DNA of 64,000 nt from Oceanidesulfovibrio indonesiensis (GCF_007625075.1 NZ_QMIE01000001.1:310001-374000), one strand, 5' to 3'. Shown: positions 1 to 9,734, counted from the stretch's first letter. Numbers and translations are program-made. Notes: generated from the letters alone by a model not told the origin.

Positions 1-1024
1 CGTAGTCCATGGTGCGCACCAGGCGGTCCGTGGTGAAGTCCGCAAAGCCGATGCCGAGGGCGTTGCCCTGGGAGTCCGGATGCAGGTCGCGGACAACGAT
101 GCGCCTGACCTGCGGCAAGGTCGGGTCCGGCGCGTCGAATACGCTGATGATGTCCCGGTTGCGGCCCGTGACTTTGGTATCCATGCCCGTGCCGCTGATG
201 TTCTTGCCGATCTCGTCCACCACGAGCAGATCGATGTCCCGCACGGGCAGCCGCGGCATGAGCGATTTGGACAAGGCCAGCAGCCCGGCTTCTTCCTGCT
301 CCATGGCCTCGGGATCGCATGCGCGGAGCGTGTGGAGCCTGCCGGCGGCGTTCTCCACCAGGCCGATGCCGGCGATGACGGAGGCGCATTCCAGCGCCAC
401 ACGGCCGACGCTCGTTATGACCTCGGCGAGCCCCAGGCGCACGGCCTCGCGGTGCACTGTCGCTGCGCCCAGGTGTTTGCCCGCGCCCACGGCGAGCATC
501 TTGAACATGCCGCTTTCCAGACGGCCGGTGAACTTTGTGTGTGTCTTCACCCGGTTCACCACCACGATATGATCCGCATCCAGGGCGGTTGCATCCAGGA
601 AGACCGGCACGCCCTGATCCGTCGCGCCGATGCGGCGCACCTCCATGGAGGAGCGGACAGGCGCGCCGAGACGCTCTTCCGAGAGTCCGAGGTGCTCCAG
701 ATACTCGCGCTGGCCCTCGGCCGTGGCGCCGCCGTGGCTGCCCATGGCCGGAAAGACGAAAGGGTGCGCGCCGCGCGTTTTGAAGAACTCCACCGTGGCC
801 GCCAGCACCTTGCCGAGCGAGGCGATGCCCCGGCTGCCGGCGGTGATGGCGATGTGCTTGCCCTCCAGGGGCGTTGCTTCGGGAATGATTCGGCCGAGTT
901 CGGCATGCACGGCCGTTGCCGGATCGGCCAGTTCGGACACATCAAAGGACTGGCGCACCAGCGCCAATGCGGGAAACAGCGGCGGCTCGGCTTCCAGCGT
1001 CCTGGGCGGCGTGCAGACGCTCAT
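1..1024 (-). CDS. LarA-like (DUF2088) nickel-pincer-type isomerase, C-terminus cut by window edge
   Basis: About 341 residues are visible; the C-terminus runs off the left edge. The reading frame opens with ATG at 1024, inside the stop of the upstream PPC gene (ATGA overlap), so the two are translationally coupled. The protein resembles the lactate-racemase LarA superfamily: a GSHGG motif at residues 95-99 (H97), a DADHIVVVNRVKTHTKF stretch at 149-165 and a lysine-rich FKMLAVGAGKH segment at 174-184. In LarA a lysine anchors the nickel-pincer cofactor and histidines act in racemisation. The true substrate is not readable from sequence; many superfamily members are not lactate racemases. The assignment to the superfamily is firm, the reaction is inference. 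Confidence 0.8.
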   Translation of the reverse strand, partial: MSVCTPPRTLEAEPPLFPALALVRQSFDVSELADPATAVHAELGRIIPEATPLEGKHIAITAGSRGIASLGKVLAATVEFFKTRGAHPFVFPAMGSHGGATAEGQREYLEHLGLSEERLGAPVRSSMEVRRIGATDQGVPVFLDATALDADHIVVVNRVKTHTKFTGRLESGMFKMLAVGAGKHLGAATVHREAVRLGLAEVITSVGRVALECASVIAGIGLVENAAGRLHTLRACDPEAMEQEEAGLLALSKSLMPRLPVRDIDLLVVDEIGKNISGTGMDTKVTGRNRDIISVFDAPDPTLPQVRRIVVRDLHPDSQGNALGIGFADFTTDRLVRTMDY

Positions 1025-1482
1025 GTCGCGTTTCCTGAATCCCTGGTGGTCAGCACCTCGAATCCGAACGCCGGGTCCACGGCGCGCAGCATGTCCGTAC
1101 CGTTGATTTCCAGGACCACCACCTCGGCGAGCTTCCAGATGTCCACGCCCTGGCGCACGCAGCCGGTCGTGGCGGATTCGCCGCGGCCCAGCGCCGCGTG
1201 CATGTGCAGGCGGGGCGCGCCGGATTCGTCCGGAAATATTGTGCCTACAGCCGCAGCCTCGTGCACGGCCTGTATGGGGTTGACCATGGGAATGATGCGT
1301 TCGGCAGCGCCGTCTTGCGGCCCCACCACGAGCCTGCCGGAGCCCACGCCGCCGAGCAGCAGGCACACCGCGCGGGTGACGTTGTTCGTGGCGGCGAATT
1401 CCTCGATGCTGCCGGGGAGGGAGTCGCCGTCTTCCAGCCGCAGAACGAAAACGCGTCCGATGGAACCTTGTGATTGAAGCAT
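1021..1482 (-). CDS. PPC/DUF296 domain protein
   Basis: A 153-residue protein made of a single plant-and-prokaryote-conserved (PPC, DUF296) domain. Family signatures include the N-terminal RVFVLRLEDGDSLPGSIEEF segment, the glycine-rich LLLGGVGSG turn and a HMHAALGRG histidine motif near residue 95. Bacterial PPC proteins form trimers and have been proposed to bind metal or small ligands; in plants the domain accompanies AT-hooks, which are absent here. It overlaps the LarA-like isomerase gene by 4 bases (ATGA), so both are made from one message and may act on the same substrate. The family call is solid, the role unknown. Confidence 0.8.
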   Translation of the reverse strand: MLQSQGSIGRVFVLRLEDGDSLPGSIEEFAATNNVTRAVCLLLGGVGSGRLVVGPQDGAAERIIPMVNPIQAVHEAAAVGTIFPDESGAPRLHMHAALGRGESATTGCVRQGVDIWKLAEVVVLEINGTDMLRAVDPAFGFEVLTTRDSGNAT

Positions 1483-1675
1483 GGGCCATGCCTACCTGAA
1501 AGCCGAGAGCAAGAAAAGTCGGCGTCTCAGCCGATTCGGCAAGAAACGCCGGAGGAAATCCGGCTGCTCGGGAAAGGATCTGCAAAGGTTGCAGCGCCGC
1601 GCAAGAAGACCGAATGTCTCATCGATACTTACGCCGTGGCGCACGATGCCGCCTGTTGCCCTTGGGGCTCGGGCG

Positions 1676-1921
1676 TCAGCGTTTCCCGGAAATGATTCCG
1701 ATGAGAAACAAGAGAACGACGGCGCCCACAGTGGCCGTGGCGAGAGAGCCGAGCAGACTCGTTTCCTGCAGGCCGATGATGCGGAAGAGAAAACCGCCCA
1801 ACACCGCGCCGATGATGCCGACGATGATGTTGCCGAGCAGTCCGAACCCCCGGCCTTTCATGATCTTGCCGGCGAGGAATCCTGCCAGAAGCCCGATGAG
1901 CAGAAACCAGATGAGTCCCAT
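1676..1921 (-). CDS. GlsB/YeaQ/YmgE-family small membrane protein
   Basis: An 81-residue, very hydrophobic protein with about three membrane helices and glycine-rich segments (GLLAGFLAGKIMKGRG; GIIGAVLGGFLFRIIG), typical of the transglycosylase-associated GlsB/YeaQ/YmgE family linked to general stress. A start 39 bases further upstream is possible, but ATG at 1921 has a perfect AGGAGG six bases before it and gives the family's usual length. It is a single gene, divergent from the outer-membrane protein at 2167. Function in this family is poorly defined. Confidence 0.85.
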   Translation of the reverse strand: MGLIWFLLIGLLAGFLAGKIMKGRGFGLLGNIIVGIIGAVLGGFLFRIIGLQETSLLGSLATATVGAVVLLFLIGIISGKR

Positions 1922-2166
1922 GGTTCGCCTCCTGATTGTTTGGGTGTCGGCATGGAACAAATAGCCGTCTGTCGTGGTTAGAAACCGATATTCCTATTAT
2001 ATAACGGGATTGACCACAGTGGGCAAGCCAATTCCCGGTAGAGTGCGAACGTCCGGAAATTCTGCATAGCGCATTGACCGTATCCCGCATCATGGTACAA
2101 TGCTCTCCACTGACGAGTCCCCTTCTCGTTGGGCTGATGCAAGACGCAAAAAAAGGAGGCGTACTC

Positions 2167-2718
2167 ATGAAACGTGGAATTATTTCGATCCTTGCGGCTG
2201 TGATGATGATTGTGTCAGCGCAGCTGGCGAGCGCCCAGACATTCGAGACGGAGAAGTTCTACATCGCGCCGGAGTTCGGCGCGTACGGCACCAGTCAGAA
2301 GGATGTGGACCTTCTTCTCTCCTATGGTGGCTCCATCGGCTACTTTGTGCTGGATAACCTCTCCCTCGGCCTGGAAGCCAACGGCTACTATGCGGATATC
2401 GACAGGCGCGACTTTTTCGACTCCCGCAGCAGCTCGGCCAACGGCTTCGGCTTCAACGCGCTCATCCGGTTGTACCTTGTGAATGAAGACCCGTTCCGGC
2501 TCTACGTGGGCACAGGCATCGGCGGCCTCTTCATGGACGAGGCCCTGGTGTACGACGGCGACAGCGACTACCTTACCGTGCCTGTGGATCTGGGCATGAC
2601 GGTCAACTTCACCAAGAACTTCGCGCTGGATATCGGCGGCCGGTACCAGCGCATCGGCTTTACGGACAAGGGCGTGGACGCGTGGGGCGGACGCGCCGCG
2701 CTTCGCATCATGTTCTAA
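2167..2718 (+). CDS. outer-membrane beta-barrel protein
   Basis: A 183-residue exported protein. The start at 2167 is chosen because AAGGAGG lies just upstream and the first 24 residues form a classic signal peptide (MKRGI, hydrophobic core, ASA-Q cleavage). The mature part alternates short amphipathic strands rich in Gly, Tyr and Phe and ends in the sequence RAALRIMF, a C-terminal phenylalanine typical of porin-like barrels that are folded by the BAM complex. The size suggests an eight-stranded barrel of the OmpA-transmembrane/OmpW-like type. It stands alone, followed by a strong hairpin. No specific function can be named. Confidence 0.75.
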   Translation: MKRGIISILAAVMMIVSAQLASAQTFETEKFYIAPEFGAYGTSQKDVDLLLSYGGSIGYFVLDNLSLGLEANGYYADIDRRDFFDSRSSSANGFGFNALIRLYLVNEDPFRLYVGTGIGGLFMDEALVYDGDSDYLTVPVDLGMTVNFTKNFALDIGGRYQRIGFTDKGVDAWGGRAALRIMF

Positions 2719-2728
2719 AATTCCCGCA

Positions 2729-2765
2729 AGTGCGCGGCGTTTTGCATGGTGGGGCGCCGCGCACT
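2729..2765 (+). terminator. hairpin after the outer-membrane protein gene
   Basis: An 11-bp perfect stem (AGTGCGCGGCG / CGCCGCGCACT) with a 15-base loop begins 11 bases after the stop of the barrel gene. No U tract follows, so it may protect the 3' end or act as a weak terminator. Confidence 0.45.
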
Positions 2766-2823
2766 CTGCCGCCTGTAACCGGAGAGGCCGTACACCTTCG
2801 GTCCGTCCTCAATATTTCCCCGG

Positions 2824-3261
2824 ATGCACCCAGACCCGAGTGAGCTATACATGCGCGGTTTTGATAAAAGCGATCTCGACGTCGTTGCCGGACACTATGA
2901 ATCCATGACGCGGACCCTCGAAGCGCATCTGGATGTGCGGGGAAATCATCTGAAAGCCGAAACAGCGCAGGATCTGCGCCGCCGCATCCAGGAGCTGGAT
3001 TCAATGGCCCGGGGCATGGACCCGCGGTTGGTGGAAATAGCCTGGGACGACAGCAGTGAGGACGAGTGGGATTACCCTGCGCTCGTGCGGCGCGCCGCCG
3101 CGCAGCTGGACGAGGACCTGGCCCGGCTCTCGAACACATCGTTTCTGCTCACCCTGGCTACCGGGGCGAGCAACCTCGCGGCTTCGCTGCTTATGCCGGA
3201 CAAGGACCGACTGCGTGTCTCCCTGTTCCGGCTGGGCATGCAACCGTTCACGAAGCAGTGA
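2824..3261 (+). CDS. uncharacterised small protein
   Basis: Encodes up to 145 residues; a second ATG at 2851 (136 residues, MRGFDKSD) is an alternative and neither has a strong ribosome-binding site. The N-terminal two thirds is acidic and helical with a probable coiled coil (residues 20-60); the C-terminal part (SFLLTLATGASNLAASLLMP) is hydrophobic and could associate with the membrane. It converges on addB with 15 bases between the stops. No family is recognised. It is retained because codon use matches the neighbours and because no better reading exists on the other strand. Confidence 0.5.
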   Translation: MHPDPSELYMRGFDKSDLDVVAGHYESMTRTLEAHLDVRGNHLKAETAQDLRRRIQELDSMARGMDPRLVEIAWDDSSEDEWDYPALVRRAAAQLDEDLARLSNTSFLLTLATGASNLAASLLMPDKDRLRVSLFRLGMQPFTKQ

Positions 3262-3276
3262 CGCTTCCTGTACGCA

Positions 3277-6200
3277 TCACACGCTTTCCCCGCGCCGACA
3301 CAGCCCGGCGTAGGCGCACCACTGGCAATGCCGGTCCGGCCGGGGGCGGAGCATGCGCGCTCCGGCCATGTGCCGACGCAGGAACATGAACAGCTCGGGA
3401 ATGAGCTCTTCCACAGCATACCGCCGTACGTCGTCATCGGCCTTCTTTCCAAATATACGCTCCTCCGCTCCGCATTTTTTGAGTTCCACAAGGGCGGCGT
3501 TGCACGCCTCGCCAGGGGCATGGACCAGCGGTCCTTGCTGGCCATTTTGGTCGCGTCCTGCCCGCGCCAGGTGGATATAGGCCGGCAGCTGGACTGAGAG
3601 GAGCGAGGTTGCGAGGTCCTCCAGCGGATCATCCTCGGCCTCCGGTGTCCAATTTTGTAGACGATCCCAAAGCGTCTCGTCCGTCCATATCTTCTGCGCC
3701 GGCGTCCGCACGGAGCCGGTTTTGTAATCCAGCACCATGTATTCGTTTGCGTGCTCGTCCGCGCGTTCGTCCAGACGGTCCAGCCGGCCGCGCAGGGTGA
3801 GCGATCCGTGCGGGTCGGCGATCTCGCAGGTGAGCAGCTGCTCCAGCGCCACGAGCCTGCCTTCCGGAAGGGAGCGGATGTACCGCCTGAGCCGCAGTTG
3901 GCCAGCCTGAATGGCCATGAGCTGGCGGTCCCAGGAAAGCTGCCTGAAAAACGGATCGTCGCGCAGGGCTTCTTCGTAGTTCAGGGCCAGGGTGTCGGCG
4001 GCGTTGTCGTCTCCCGGGCCGATGCGCTCTCCCACCAGGGGCGCCAGATAGTCCCTCAGTACGCCGTGCACGAGCGAGCCGAGCGCCGCGGGGTCGCCGT
4101 CCTCGGCCACCTCGTCTACTTCCCGCAAGCCGGCCACGTGCTCGTACAGAAATCTGGCCGGGCAGGCGAGGTACGCATCCAGATGCGTGGGGGAGACGGG
4201 CTTGTCCAGGATGGCGCGCATGGCCGCGTCAATTGCCGGCGTGCGCTCGATGGCCACCGGCGACGAGGGTATGGGAGCCACCGGAAAGCTCACGCTCTTC
4301 AGGGGGCCGGCGCCGGGCTCGGCGATGGCGCCGTCCTGTTGCTCGCGCTCCCAGAGCAGTTCTTCGGCAAAGCGGCTGCGCGTGGGCTTCTTCTCGTCCG
4401 CGCCGCCGCTGACTCCCGCCTGATACAGCAGCACGGCCTTGCGCGCCCCCCGTACGAGGCGGAAGAAGTGGTGGGCCGTGGTCAGGTCCTTGTCCAGGCC
4501 GGTGGGCAGGCCGGCGAGCCGGCGCAGTGAATCCGGAAAGAGGGGGTCGACGGCCGACGATCCGGGCAGCCTGTCCTCGGTGACGTCCAGTACGTACACT
4601 GTCTCGAATTGTAGACACCGCGCTTCGAGCACGCCGAGCACTTGCAGGCCGGTGAGCGGTTCCGCCTCGAACGGCGCGCGCTCTGCCGCCAGGGTTTGCC
4701 GCAGGATGGTGAACAGAAGGTTCTGACTGAAGGGTGTCTGCGACATGCGGCTGTCGCGCAGTTGCGGAATGACCGAGTAGAGCAGCCGGTGCAGACATTC
4801 TGCGTCGAGTGGGAAGCGCCGCCAGAGCGCCCCGCCATGGGCGATGAGCAGGTCGCAGCAGCGTTCCAGCGCGTCGGCCAGGCCGGCGAGTGTGGCGAGG
4901 TCTTGCCAGTCCCGCATGAACCGCTCGATGATGGCGTGCAGCAGGGATATTTGGGGATCGGGATGATCCAATGTGCGCACGTTGGCAGATTCGCGGCCTT
5001 CCGCTTCGCGCTGTGCCGCCATGATATCCCAGGCCGGCGGCCATTCCGTCGGGCTCGTGTGCTTCTCGCCCAGGCGCACCATGCGTTCCACGGCGTGGAA
5101 CAAAGGACGCAGGCCGCTCGACGCGTCATGGTCCTCTTCGGAATCGGGAGTCGGATCGAGCATCTTCAGATAGGGGTGCCGGAACAGGTCAATGACCTCG
5201 CGCCAGTGATATCGCCCGGGGCCGGGGGAGCTTTCCTGCAGCCGCATGCACGTTTCCAGCAGGCGGGCCAGGCCGGTGCGCTCCAGCGGGTAGCCCATGC
5301 TCACGTTCACGGCCGGGTCCGGCAGGTGGTGGAGCACCGGCATGAGCATGGAGGAATCCGGCAGCACCACGGCCGAGCCCTCCCCGGAATCTTCGCTGCA
5401 CAATCGTTCGCGCAGTGCGGCGAGTTGCGAGTGCAGGTCGAACCCTTCCACGAGTTCCAGTTCCGTTTCGTCAGTTCGTTCCGAGGCTGACCCGCGCAAT
5501 ACGGCATCCCTGCATCGCCAAGAGCGGATCAACCTGGAGAGCGGTTCGCAGGACCAATGCGGAGATGCGCCTTTCGCGGCCAGCGCCGGGTCACCGTGCA
5601 GCACGATGCGCGCCGCGCCGGATTCCCACAGCGAGTGGAACAGCCTGCCGGCCACGCCTTCGAACCCGGGGAAGCCGGCCACGAGGAGCCGCTTGCCGGA
5701 CAGATGCGCCGCGGCGGCTTCGAGATTTTCCCCGACGTGTCGCGCGTCCAGGCCGGGAGTAGTCAGTTCCTCGGCTGCGAGCGCCGTGCGGTAGGCCTTG
5801 TCGATGACGCCGAGCTGTTCGAGCAGCGCCGCTGCAAAGGGGGCGACGTCCTCTTCCGGGTAGGGGATGTCGGCCGGCTCCAGGCCGTGCGCGTAAAACT
5901 CCTCCATGAGCGCGACGAGGCGCATGGCCCAGGGGAAGAATTCCTCGGATGTGAGCCTGGCCAGCGCATCGAGCGGGCCGTGCTTATGCGCGGCCAGGTC
6001 GCGGACAACGGATTCCAGCAGGGCGGCGCGGTCCAGCGGCTGGACGGAAATGGCGTCGTGTCGGGATTCCCGAGCCAGGGCATTGCCGAGCAGAGCGACG
6101 AGTTCGCCGGCAGAAGCCGTCTCGGGCAGGAAACACGGCTTGGGCAGTCGTGGATCCTGCAGCAAGGCCTTGCGCAGATATCGCCCCGGCCGCTTGTGCG

Positions 6201-6324
6201 GGAAGACCACGAGGAAACGGCTCAGGTCGCGGTCGCCCGCGGATTCCTCCAGCAGCATATCGCACACCGCGGCCACGAGGTCCGCGCGCCAGGAGACGAG
6301 ATCAAATCGGCGCTCAGCCGGCAT
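3277..6324 (-). CDS. addB: AddB-like helicase/nuclease subunit (PD-(D/E)XK family)
   Basis: A 1015-residue protein that pairs with the AddA-like helicase encoded just upstream; AddAB resects double-strand breaks to load RecA. The N-terminal part (FLVVFPHKRPGRYLRKALL, residues 37-55) is the helicase-like fold seen in AddB. The C-terminal third is a RecB-type nuclease: GSLVHGVLRDYL, then the catalytic YMVLDYKTGS. Cysteines in AYLACPARF (about residue 718) and HCQWCAYAGLC (about 1000) match the four-cysteine iron-sulfur staple of AddB nucleases. The ATG at 6324 overlaps the end of addA by 11 bases, indicating coupled translation. Sequence is diverged from Firmicute AddB, so the name is by analogy and gene order. 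Confidence 0.8.
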   Translation of the reverse strand: MPAERRFDLVSWRADLVAAVCDMLLEESAGDRDLSRFLVVFPHKRPGRYLRKALLQDPRLPKPCFLPETASAGELVALLGNALARESRHDAISVQPLDRAALLESVVRDLAAHKHGPLDALARLTSEEFFPWAMRLVALMEEFYAHGLEPADIPYPEEDVAPFAAALLEQLGVIDKAYRTALAAEELTTPGLDARHVGENLEAAAAHLSGKRLLVAGFPGFEGVAGRLFHSLWESGAARIVLHGDPALAAKGASPHWSCEPLSRLIRSWRCRDAVLRGSASERTDETELELVEGFDLHSQLAALRERLCSEDSGEGSAVVLPDSSMLMPVLHHLPDPAVNVSMGYPLERTGLARLLETCMRLQESSPGPGRYHWREVIDLFRHPYLKMLDPTPDSEEDHDASSGLRPLFHAVERMVRLGEKHTSPTEWPPAWDIMAAQREAEGRESANVRTLDHPDPQISLLHAIIERFMRDWQDLATLAGLADALERCCDLLIAHGGALWRRFPLDAECLHRLLYSVIPQLRDSRMSQTPFSQNLLFTILRQTLAAERAPFEAEPLTGLQVLGVLEARCLQFETVYVLDVTEDRLPGSSAVDPLFPDSLRRLAGLPTGLDKDLTTAHHFFRLVRGARKAVLLYQAGVSGGADEKKPTRSRFAEELLWEREQQDGAIAEPGAGPLKSVSFPVAPIPSSPVAIERTPAIDAAMRAILDKPVSPTHLDAYLACPARFLYEHVAGLREVDEVAEDGDPAALGSLVHGVLRDYLAPLVGERIGPGDDNAADTLALNYEEALRDDPFFRQLSWDRQLMAIQAGQLRLRRYIRSLPEGRLVALEQLLTCEIADPHGSLTLRGRLDRLDERADEHANEYMVLDYKTGSVRTPAQKIWTDETLWDRLQNWTPEAEDDPLEDLATSLLSVQLPAYIHLARAGRDQNGQQGPLVHAPGEACNAALVELKKCGAEERIFGKKADDDVRRYAVEELIPELFMFLRRHMAGARMLRPRPDRHCQWCAYAGLCRRGESV

Positions 6325-9300
6325 GGCGGACCTCCTCGATGCGTTGCAGGTCCAGGTACACGATATGCGCGGCGAGTGTCGTGCCCTTCGGGTCCGGAAG
6401 CATCCGGTCCAGCAGCTTCAGGTACCGCCGGGCCTGGGTTGCGTGGTCTGGTGACTCCTGGCCGGTTTTGTACTCGATGACCAGGAGTTCGCCTGGCAGG
6501 GAGACGAGGAGGTCCGGCCGATGCACGCTGCCTGTTTCATCCATGATCTGCGGCTCGGCGCGGCCCTTTTGCAGATACAGTGGATAGCGCGGCTGGGCGA
6601 GCAGCCAGCGCAGCATGGCGGCAATCTCCTCGGCCACGACATCTCGATCCACGGCAAAGGCGGCCGGGTCGTGCGGATCGGCCAGTCCGCGCAGACCGGC
6701 GCGCAAGGCGCGCTCCACATCGTCCTCGAAAGGGCCGTCCATGTTTGCCGGCACGAGATGTTCCAGGCAGCGGTGAACCAGCGTGCCCCGCCGGCGCTCT
6801 TCGAATCGTTCCTCCTCCAGGGCGGAGCGGAATATCTTCAGCTCCGGCAGCCAGGCCATGGGCCGGTAGGGAGCTTCCACATCGGGAGAAGAAGGCGCCG
6901 TCGAGCACGCAATGGATTCAGGGGCAGGTTCGGGCTCCCTTCGCGCCATGGGTTTGCGCGCGCCGGTTTCCCAAACGTCGCCGGGGGCAAGCAGTTCGTA
7001 TGGTTCCAGGAGCACGGACAGGCCGTCGAGCAGCTGCTTGTTGCCTGTGGCGCGCAGGTCCAGAGAGAAGAAGGCGTGCAGTTCCTCCACGGGCCGGGTC
7101 CAGGCCACGTAGAGCAGGTGCAGCTGCTCTGCAAGGGCGCCGGCCAGGCGGACATCGCGTTCCGGGCCGGCGGCGGACTGCTCCGTGACGAGATAGCCGG
7201 GGCCGTCGTCCTGGCTCGCTCCGGCAGGTCCTGCAGGCCGCCATGTGGTGAGGCCGCCGCGGGACATGGCGCTGAAATCGTGGAACGGCACCACGACCAC
7301 TGGAAATTCCAGCCCTTTGGACTTGTGGATCGTGGTCACGTGCACGGCGTCCATTGATTCGGGCAGAGGGGCCTTTTCCTCCAGGCCCTGGCTGCGCCAG
7401 TACTCCAGGAACGTGGAGATGGAGTGCCGGCCTTCTTCGTCCGCCATGTGGGCGATTTCCAGGAAGCGCCGCAGGAACAGTTCGTCCTCGGGCAGCTTTT
7501 CCAACAGGCCGAATCGGTCCATGGCCTCGCGCAGGATGTCGTATGGGCTCATGAGTCCGGCCTGGGACAGGAACGGCTGGAAGTACGCGGCGTGGATGCC
7601 CGGGAAGTCTCTGGCAAAGACACGGTGCAGCGGTTCGCCGCGGCTGCCGGGAGGCCGCCTGGCGGCGATCCACGAATGCAGGTGCGCGGCCTGCTCCGGC
7701 GATTCCCACAGCCACTCGGCCGTGGCTACCTCCCAGAAAGCGAGGTCGTCCAGGGGATAATCGATGAATGCGAGGAAGGACGCAAGCTGCCGGATGACGG
7801 GATGCTCCGCGATGCGCAGGCTGGATTCCGTGACCACGGGCAGCCCCCATTCGATGCACCAGGAGGCGATGGCGCGGGCCTGCTCGTTCTTGCGCACGAG
7901 CACGGCCACCTCGCCCGGACGCCGGAAGGGCAGGAACTCGTCGAACAAGAGTGCATGGAGCCGCTCTTTGACGGCGTCCTCGTAATCGCCGACCTTTTCG
8001 CCGGGCAGGCGGTAGAGCCGCACAAGGCCGCGGTCATCGGCGTTCGCATCCGGCACCTGCTGCGCCGCGTCCGCAAAGGTATGCGCGACGCCCGCGGCGA
8101 AGAATTCGCGCAGGGCCTCGTCCGCCTTGGGCAGCATGGCGTCTGCCACACGCCTGGCCGTGTCCGGCTCGCCGAGGCGGGTGAAGAACTCGTTGTTGAA
8201 ACGGACCACATCCGCGGCGCTGCGCCAGTTGCAGGGCAGGTTGTCCAACCGGGCCATGCCGGCGAACGGCGCGATCTGCGGATCATGCACGATTTCGTCG
8301 AAGAGCCGGGCGTCCCCCCCCCGCCAGCCGTAGATGGCCTGCTTGACGTCGCCCACGTAGAGGAACCCGCCGCCCGTGGCCAGGGACTCGGCCACGAGAG
8401 GGGCGAGTGCGCCCCACTGGGAGCGGCTCGTGTCCTGAAACTCGTCGATGAGCATGTGGCGCAGTCGCAGGCCCAGGCGGCAGTATGCCTCGGCAATGCC
8501 GCCGGTCTCGGCCAGGAGCTGACGCACAAGCGCGGGTCCGCGGTCGGCCAGGAGCAGCCCGCGCTGGCGCTGGACCTCGTCCAGGGAGCGCACGATTTCC
8601 TCGGCCAGGGCGGCAAGAGGGGCGTAGGCGAGACAGCTCAGGGAGGCAGTCAGATTGGCGCGCAGGGCTTCATTGCGCGCCGCGATTTCAGCGTAGGCGG
8701 CCTCGGTTTCCGGCGTGGCTTTGCCCTTGGATGCCTTGTTAAGCACCTCGTCCAGGCATGATTTCTTCAGAAACGCCGTGTCCTTGGGCTCGTCCGGGTA
8801 TTCTAGGTTGCGCTGGGATTCCAGGAAATTGAGGAAGCGCTTGTCGCAGCTCAGTCCAAGATTCCAGATCGCATCGGCGAGGCGGCCGCAGGCCTCCACA
8901 TAGGCTGCGTGCTCTGAGGCCAGGGCAGCCTGGAGCGCGTCGGTATCTGCGGCAAAGCCCGCGGACTCTTTGGCGCGGAAGCCGAAGACCTCCAGGAGCC
9001 GCTCCCGGAACGAGGTGCTGGGCATGAATCCGCCCGGATCGTCGTAGGTCAGCACGCCGCGGCAGGCGGCGGCCAGAAGCTCCTGCGCCTCGGCATCCCC
9101 GGCCTGGGCGCGGCTCACGATGTCGTCGTACAGGGGTTCGAACAACTCGGCCGGATCGAAGACCGGTTCGAACCCGGGCGGCAGGCCGAGGTCCAGAGCG
9201 GAGAGCCGCAGCAGGGTGAAGAGCAGGCTGTCGATGGTGCGGATGTTCAGCAGGCCGAGCTCGCGCAGGATGACGGCAAGGCGCTCTGCAGCCGCCTGTT

Positions 9301-9574
9301 TGGAGAACTGTGATGCCGGGTGATGGCCGGCGCGGCTTTTCTCCAGATCGAGAGCGCGTTCCTTGAGTGACCGGATCACTCGGCCCTTCATCTCCTGCGC
9401 CGCGGCGTGTGTGAAGGTGGCGGCCACGATCTCGCTCCACCCGTAACCCGCAGCCGCGCCGCCGCAGGAGGCCGGCGCGTGGGCGCGGCTGGAATGCTCC
9501 AGCAGGCGGAGGAAGTGGGCGGTGAGGGCGTAGGTCTTGCCGCTGCCGGCGGACGCCTTGAGTATGGAAAACAT
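6314..9574 (-). CDS. addA: AddA-like UvrD/RecB helicase-nuclease
   Basis: A 1086-residue superfamily 1A helicase with a C-terminal nuclease. Visible motifs: Walker A (ASAGSGKT, residues 6-13), motif II (LIDEFQDTSRSQW), motif III region (GDVKQAIYGWRGGD), motif V (TIHKSKGLEFPVVVV), motif VI (LLYVAWTRPVEEL) and the nuclease motif (LLVIEYKTG, about residue 1033). Longer upstream reading is open, but the start at 9574 puts the Walker A at the usual distance from the N-terminus. It forms an operon with addB. The product unwinds DNA ends and degrades one strand as part of recombination repair; the cell has no recBCD in view. Confidence 0.88.
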   Translation of the reverse strand: MFSILKASAGSGKTYALTAHFLRLLEHSSRAHAPASCGGAAAGYGWSEIVAATFTHAAAQEMKGRVIRSLKERALDLEKSRAGHHPASQFSKQAAAERLAVILRELGLLNIRTIDSLLFTLLRLSALDLGLPPGFEPVFDPAELFEPLYDDIVSRAQAGDAEAQELLAAACRGVLTYDDPGGFMPSTSFRERLLEVFGFRAKESAGFAADTDALQAALASEHAAYVEACGRLADAIWNLGLSCDKRFLNFLESQRNLEYPDEPKDTAFLKKSCLDEVLNKASKGKATPETEAAYAEIAARNEALRANLTASLSCLAYAPLAALAEEIVRSLDEVQRQRGLLLADRGPALVRQLLAETGGIAEAYCRLGLRLRHMLIDEFQDTSRSQWGALAPLVAESLATGGGFLYVGDVKQAIYGWRGGDARLFDEIVHDPQIAPFAGMARLDNLPCNWRSAADVVRFNNEFFTRLGEPDTARRVADAMLPKADEALREFFAAGVAHTFADAAQQVPDANADDRGLVRLYRLPGEKVGDYEDAVKERLHALLFDEFLPFRRPGEVAVLVRKNEQARAIASWCIEWGLPVVTESSLRIAEHPVIRQLASFLAFIDYPLDDLAFWEVATAEWLWESPEQAAHLHSWIAARRPPGSRGEPLHRVFARDFPGIHAAYFQPFLSQAGLMSPYDILREAMDRFGLLEKLPEDELFLRRFLEIAHMADEEGRHSISTFLEYWRSQGLEEKAPLPESMDAVHVTTIHKSKGLEFPVVVVPFHDFSAMSRGGLTTWRPAGPAGASQDDGPGYLVTEQSAAGPERDVRLAGALAEQLHLLYVAWTRPVEELHAFFSLDLRATGNKQLLDGLSVLLEPYELLAPGDVWETGARKPMARREPEPAPESIACSTAPSSPDVEAPYRPMAWLPELKIFRSALEEERFEERRRGTLVHRCLEHLVPANMDGPFEDDVERALRAGLRGLADPHDPAAFAVDRDVVAEEIAAMLRWLLAQPRYPLYLQKGRAEPQIMDETGSVHRPDLLVSLPGELLVIEYKTGQESPDHATQARRYLKLLDRMLPDPKGTTLAAHIVYLDLQRIEEVRHAG

Positions 9575-9734
9575 GATTGTTGCTCGCCGTGTATAGATTG
9601 GACCCCAGTGGAGATAGCACATGCGAAAAACACCCGCCAGAGCCGTTCGGGCAGGTAACATGCAGTGTTGCGGTAACGCGCCTGGAGCACAGGTAAAACC
9701 CTGGCCGGCGCAGCAGTGCACTGCGGGAGGGTGC

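Noticed and set aside
80-1477. Long plus-strand open frame (465 codons)
   Set aside because: Runs antisense to the LarA-like and PPC genes, whose proteins show clear family motifs. High GC keeps the opposite strand open.
9160-9185. GGTTCGAACCCGGG, resembling a tRNA T-loop
   Set aside because: Lies inside the addA coding frame and has no cloverleaf around it.
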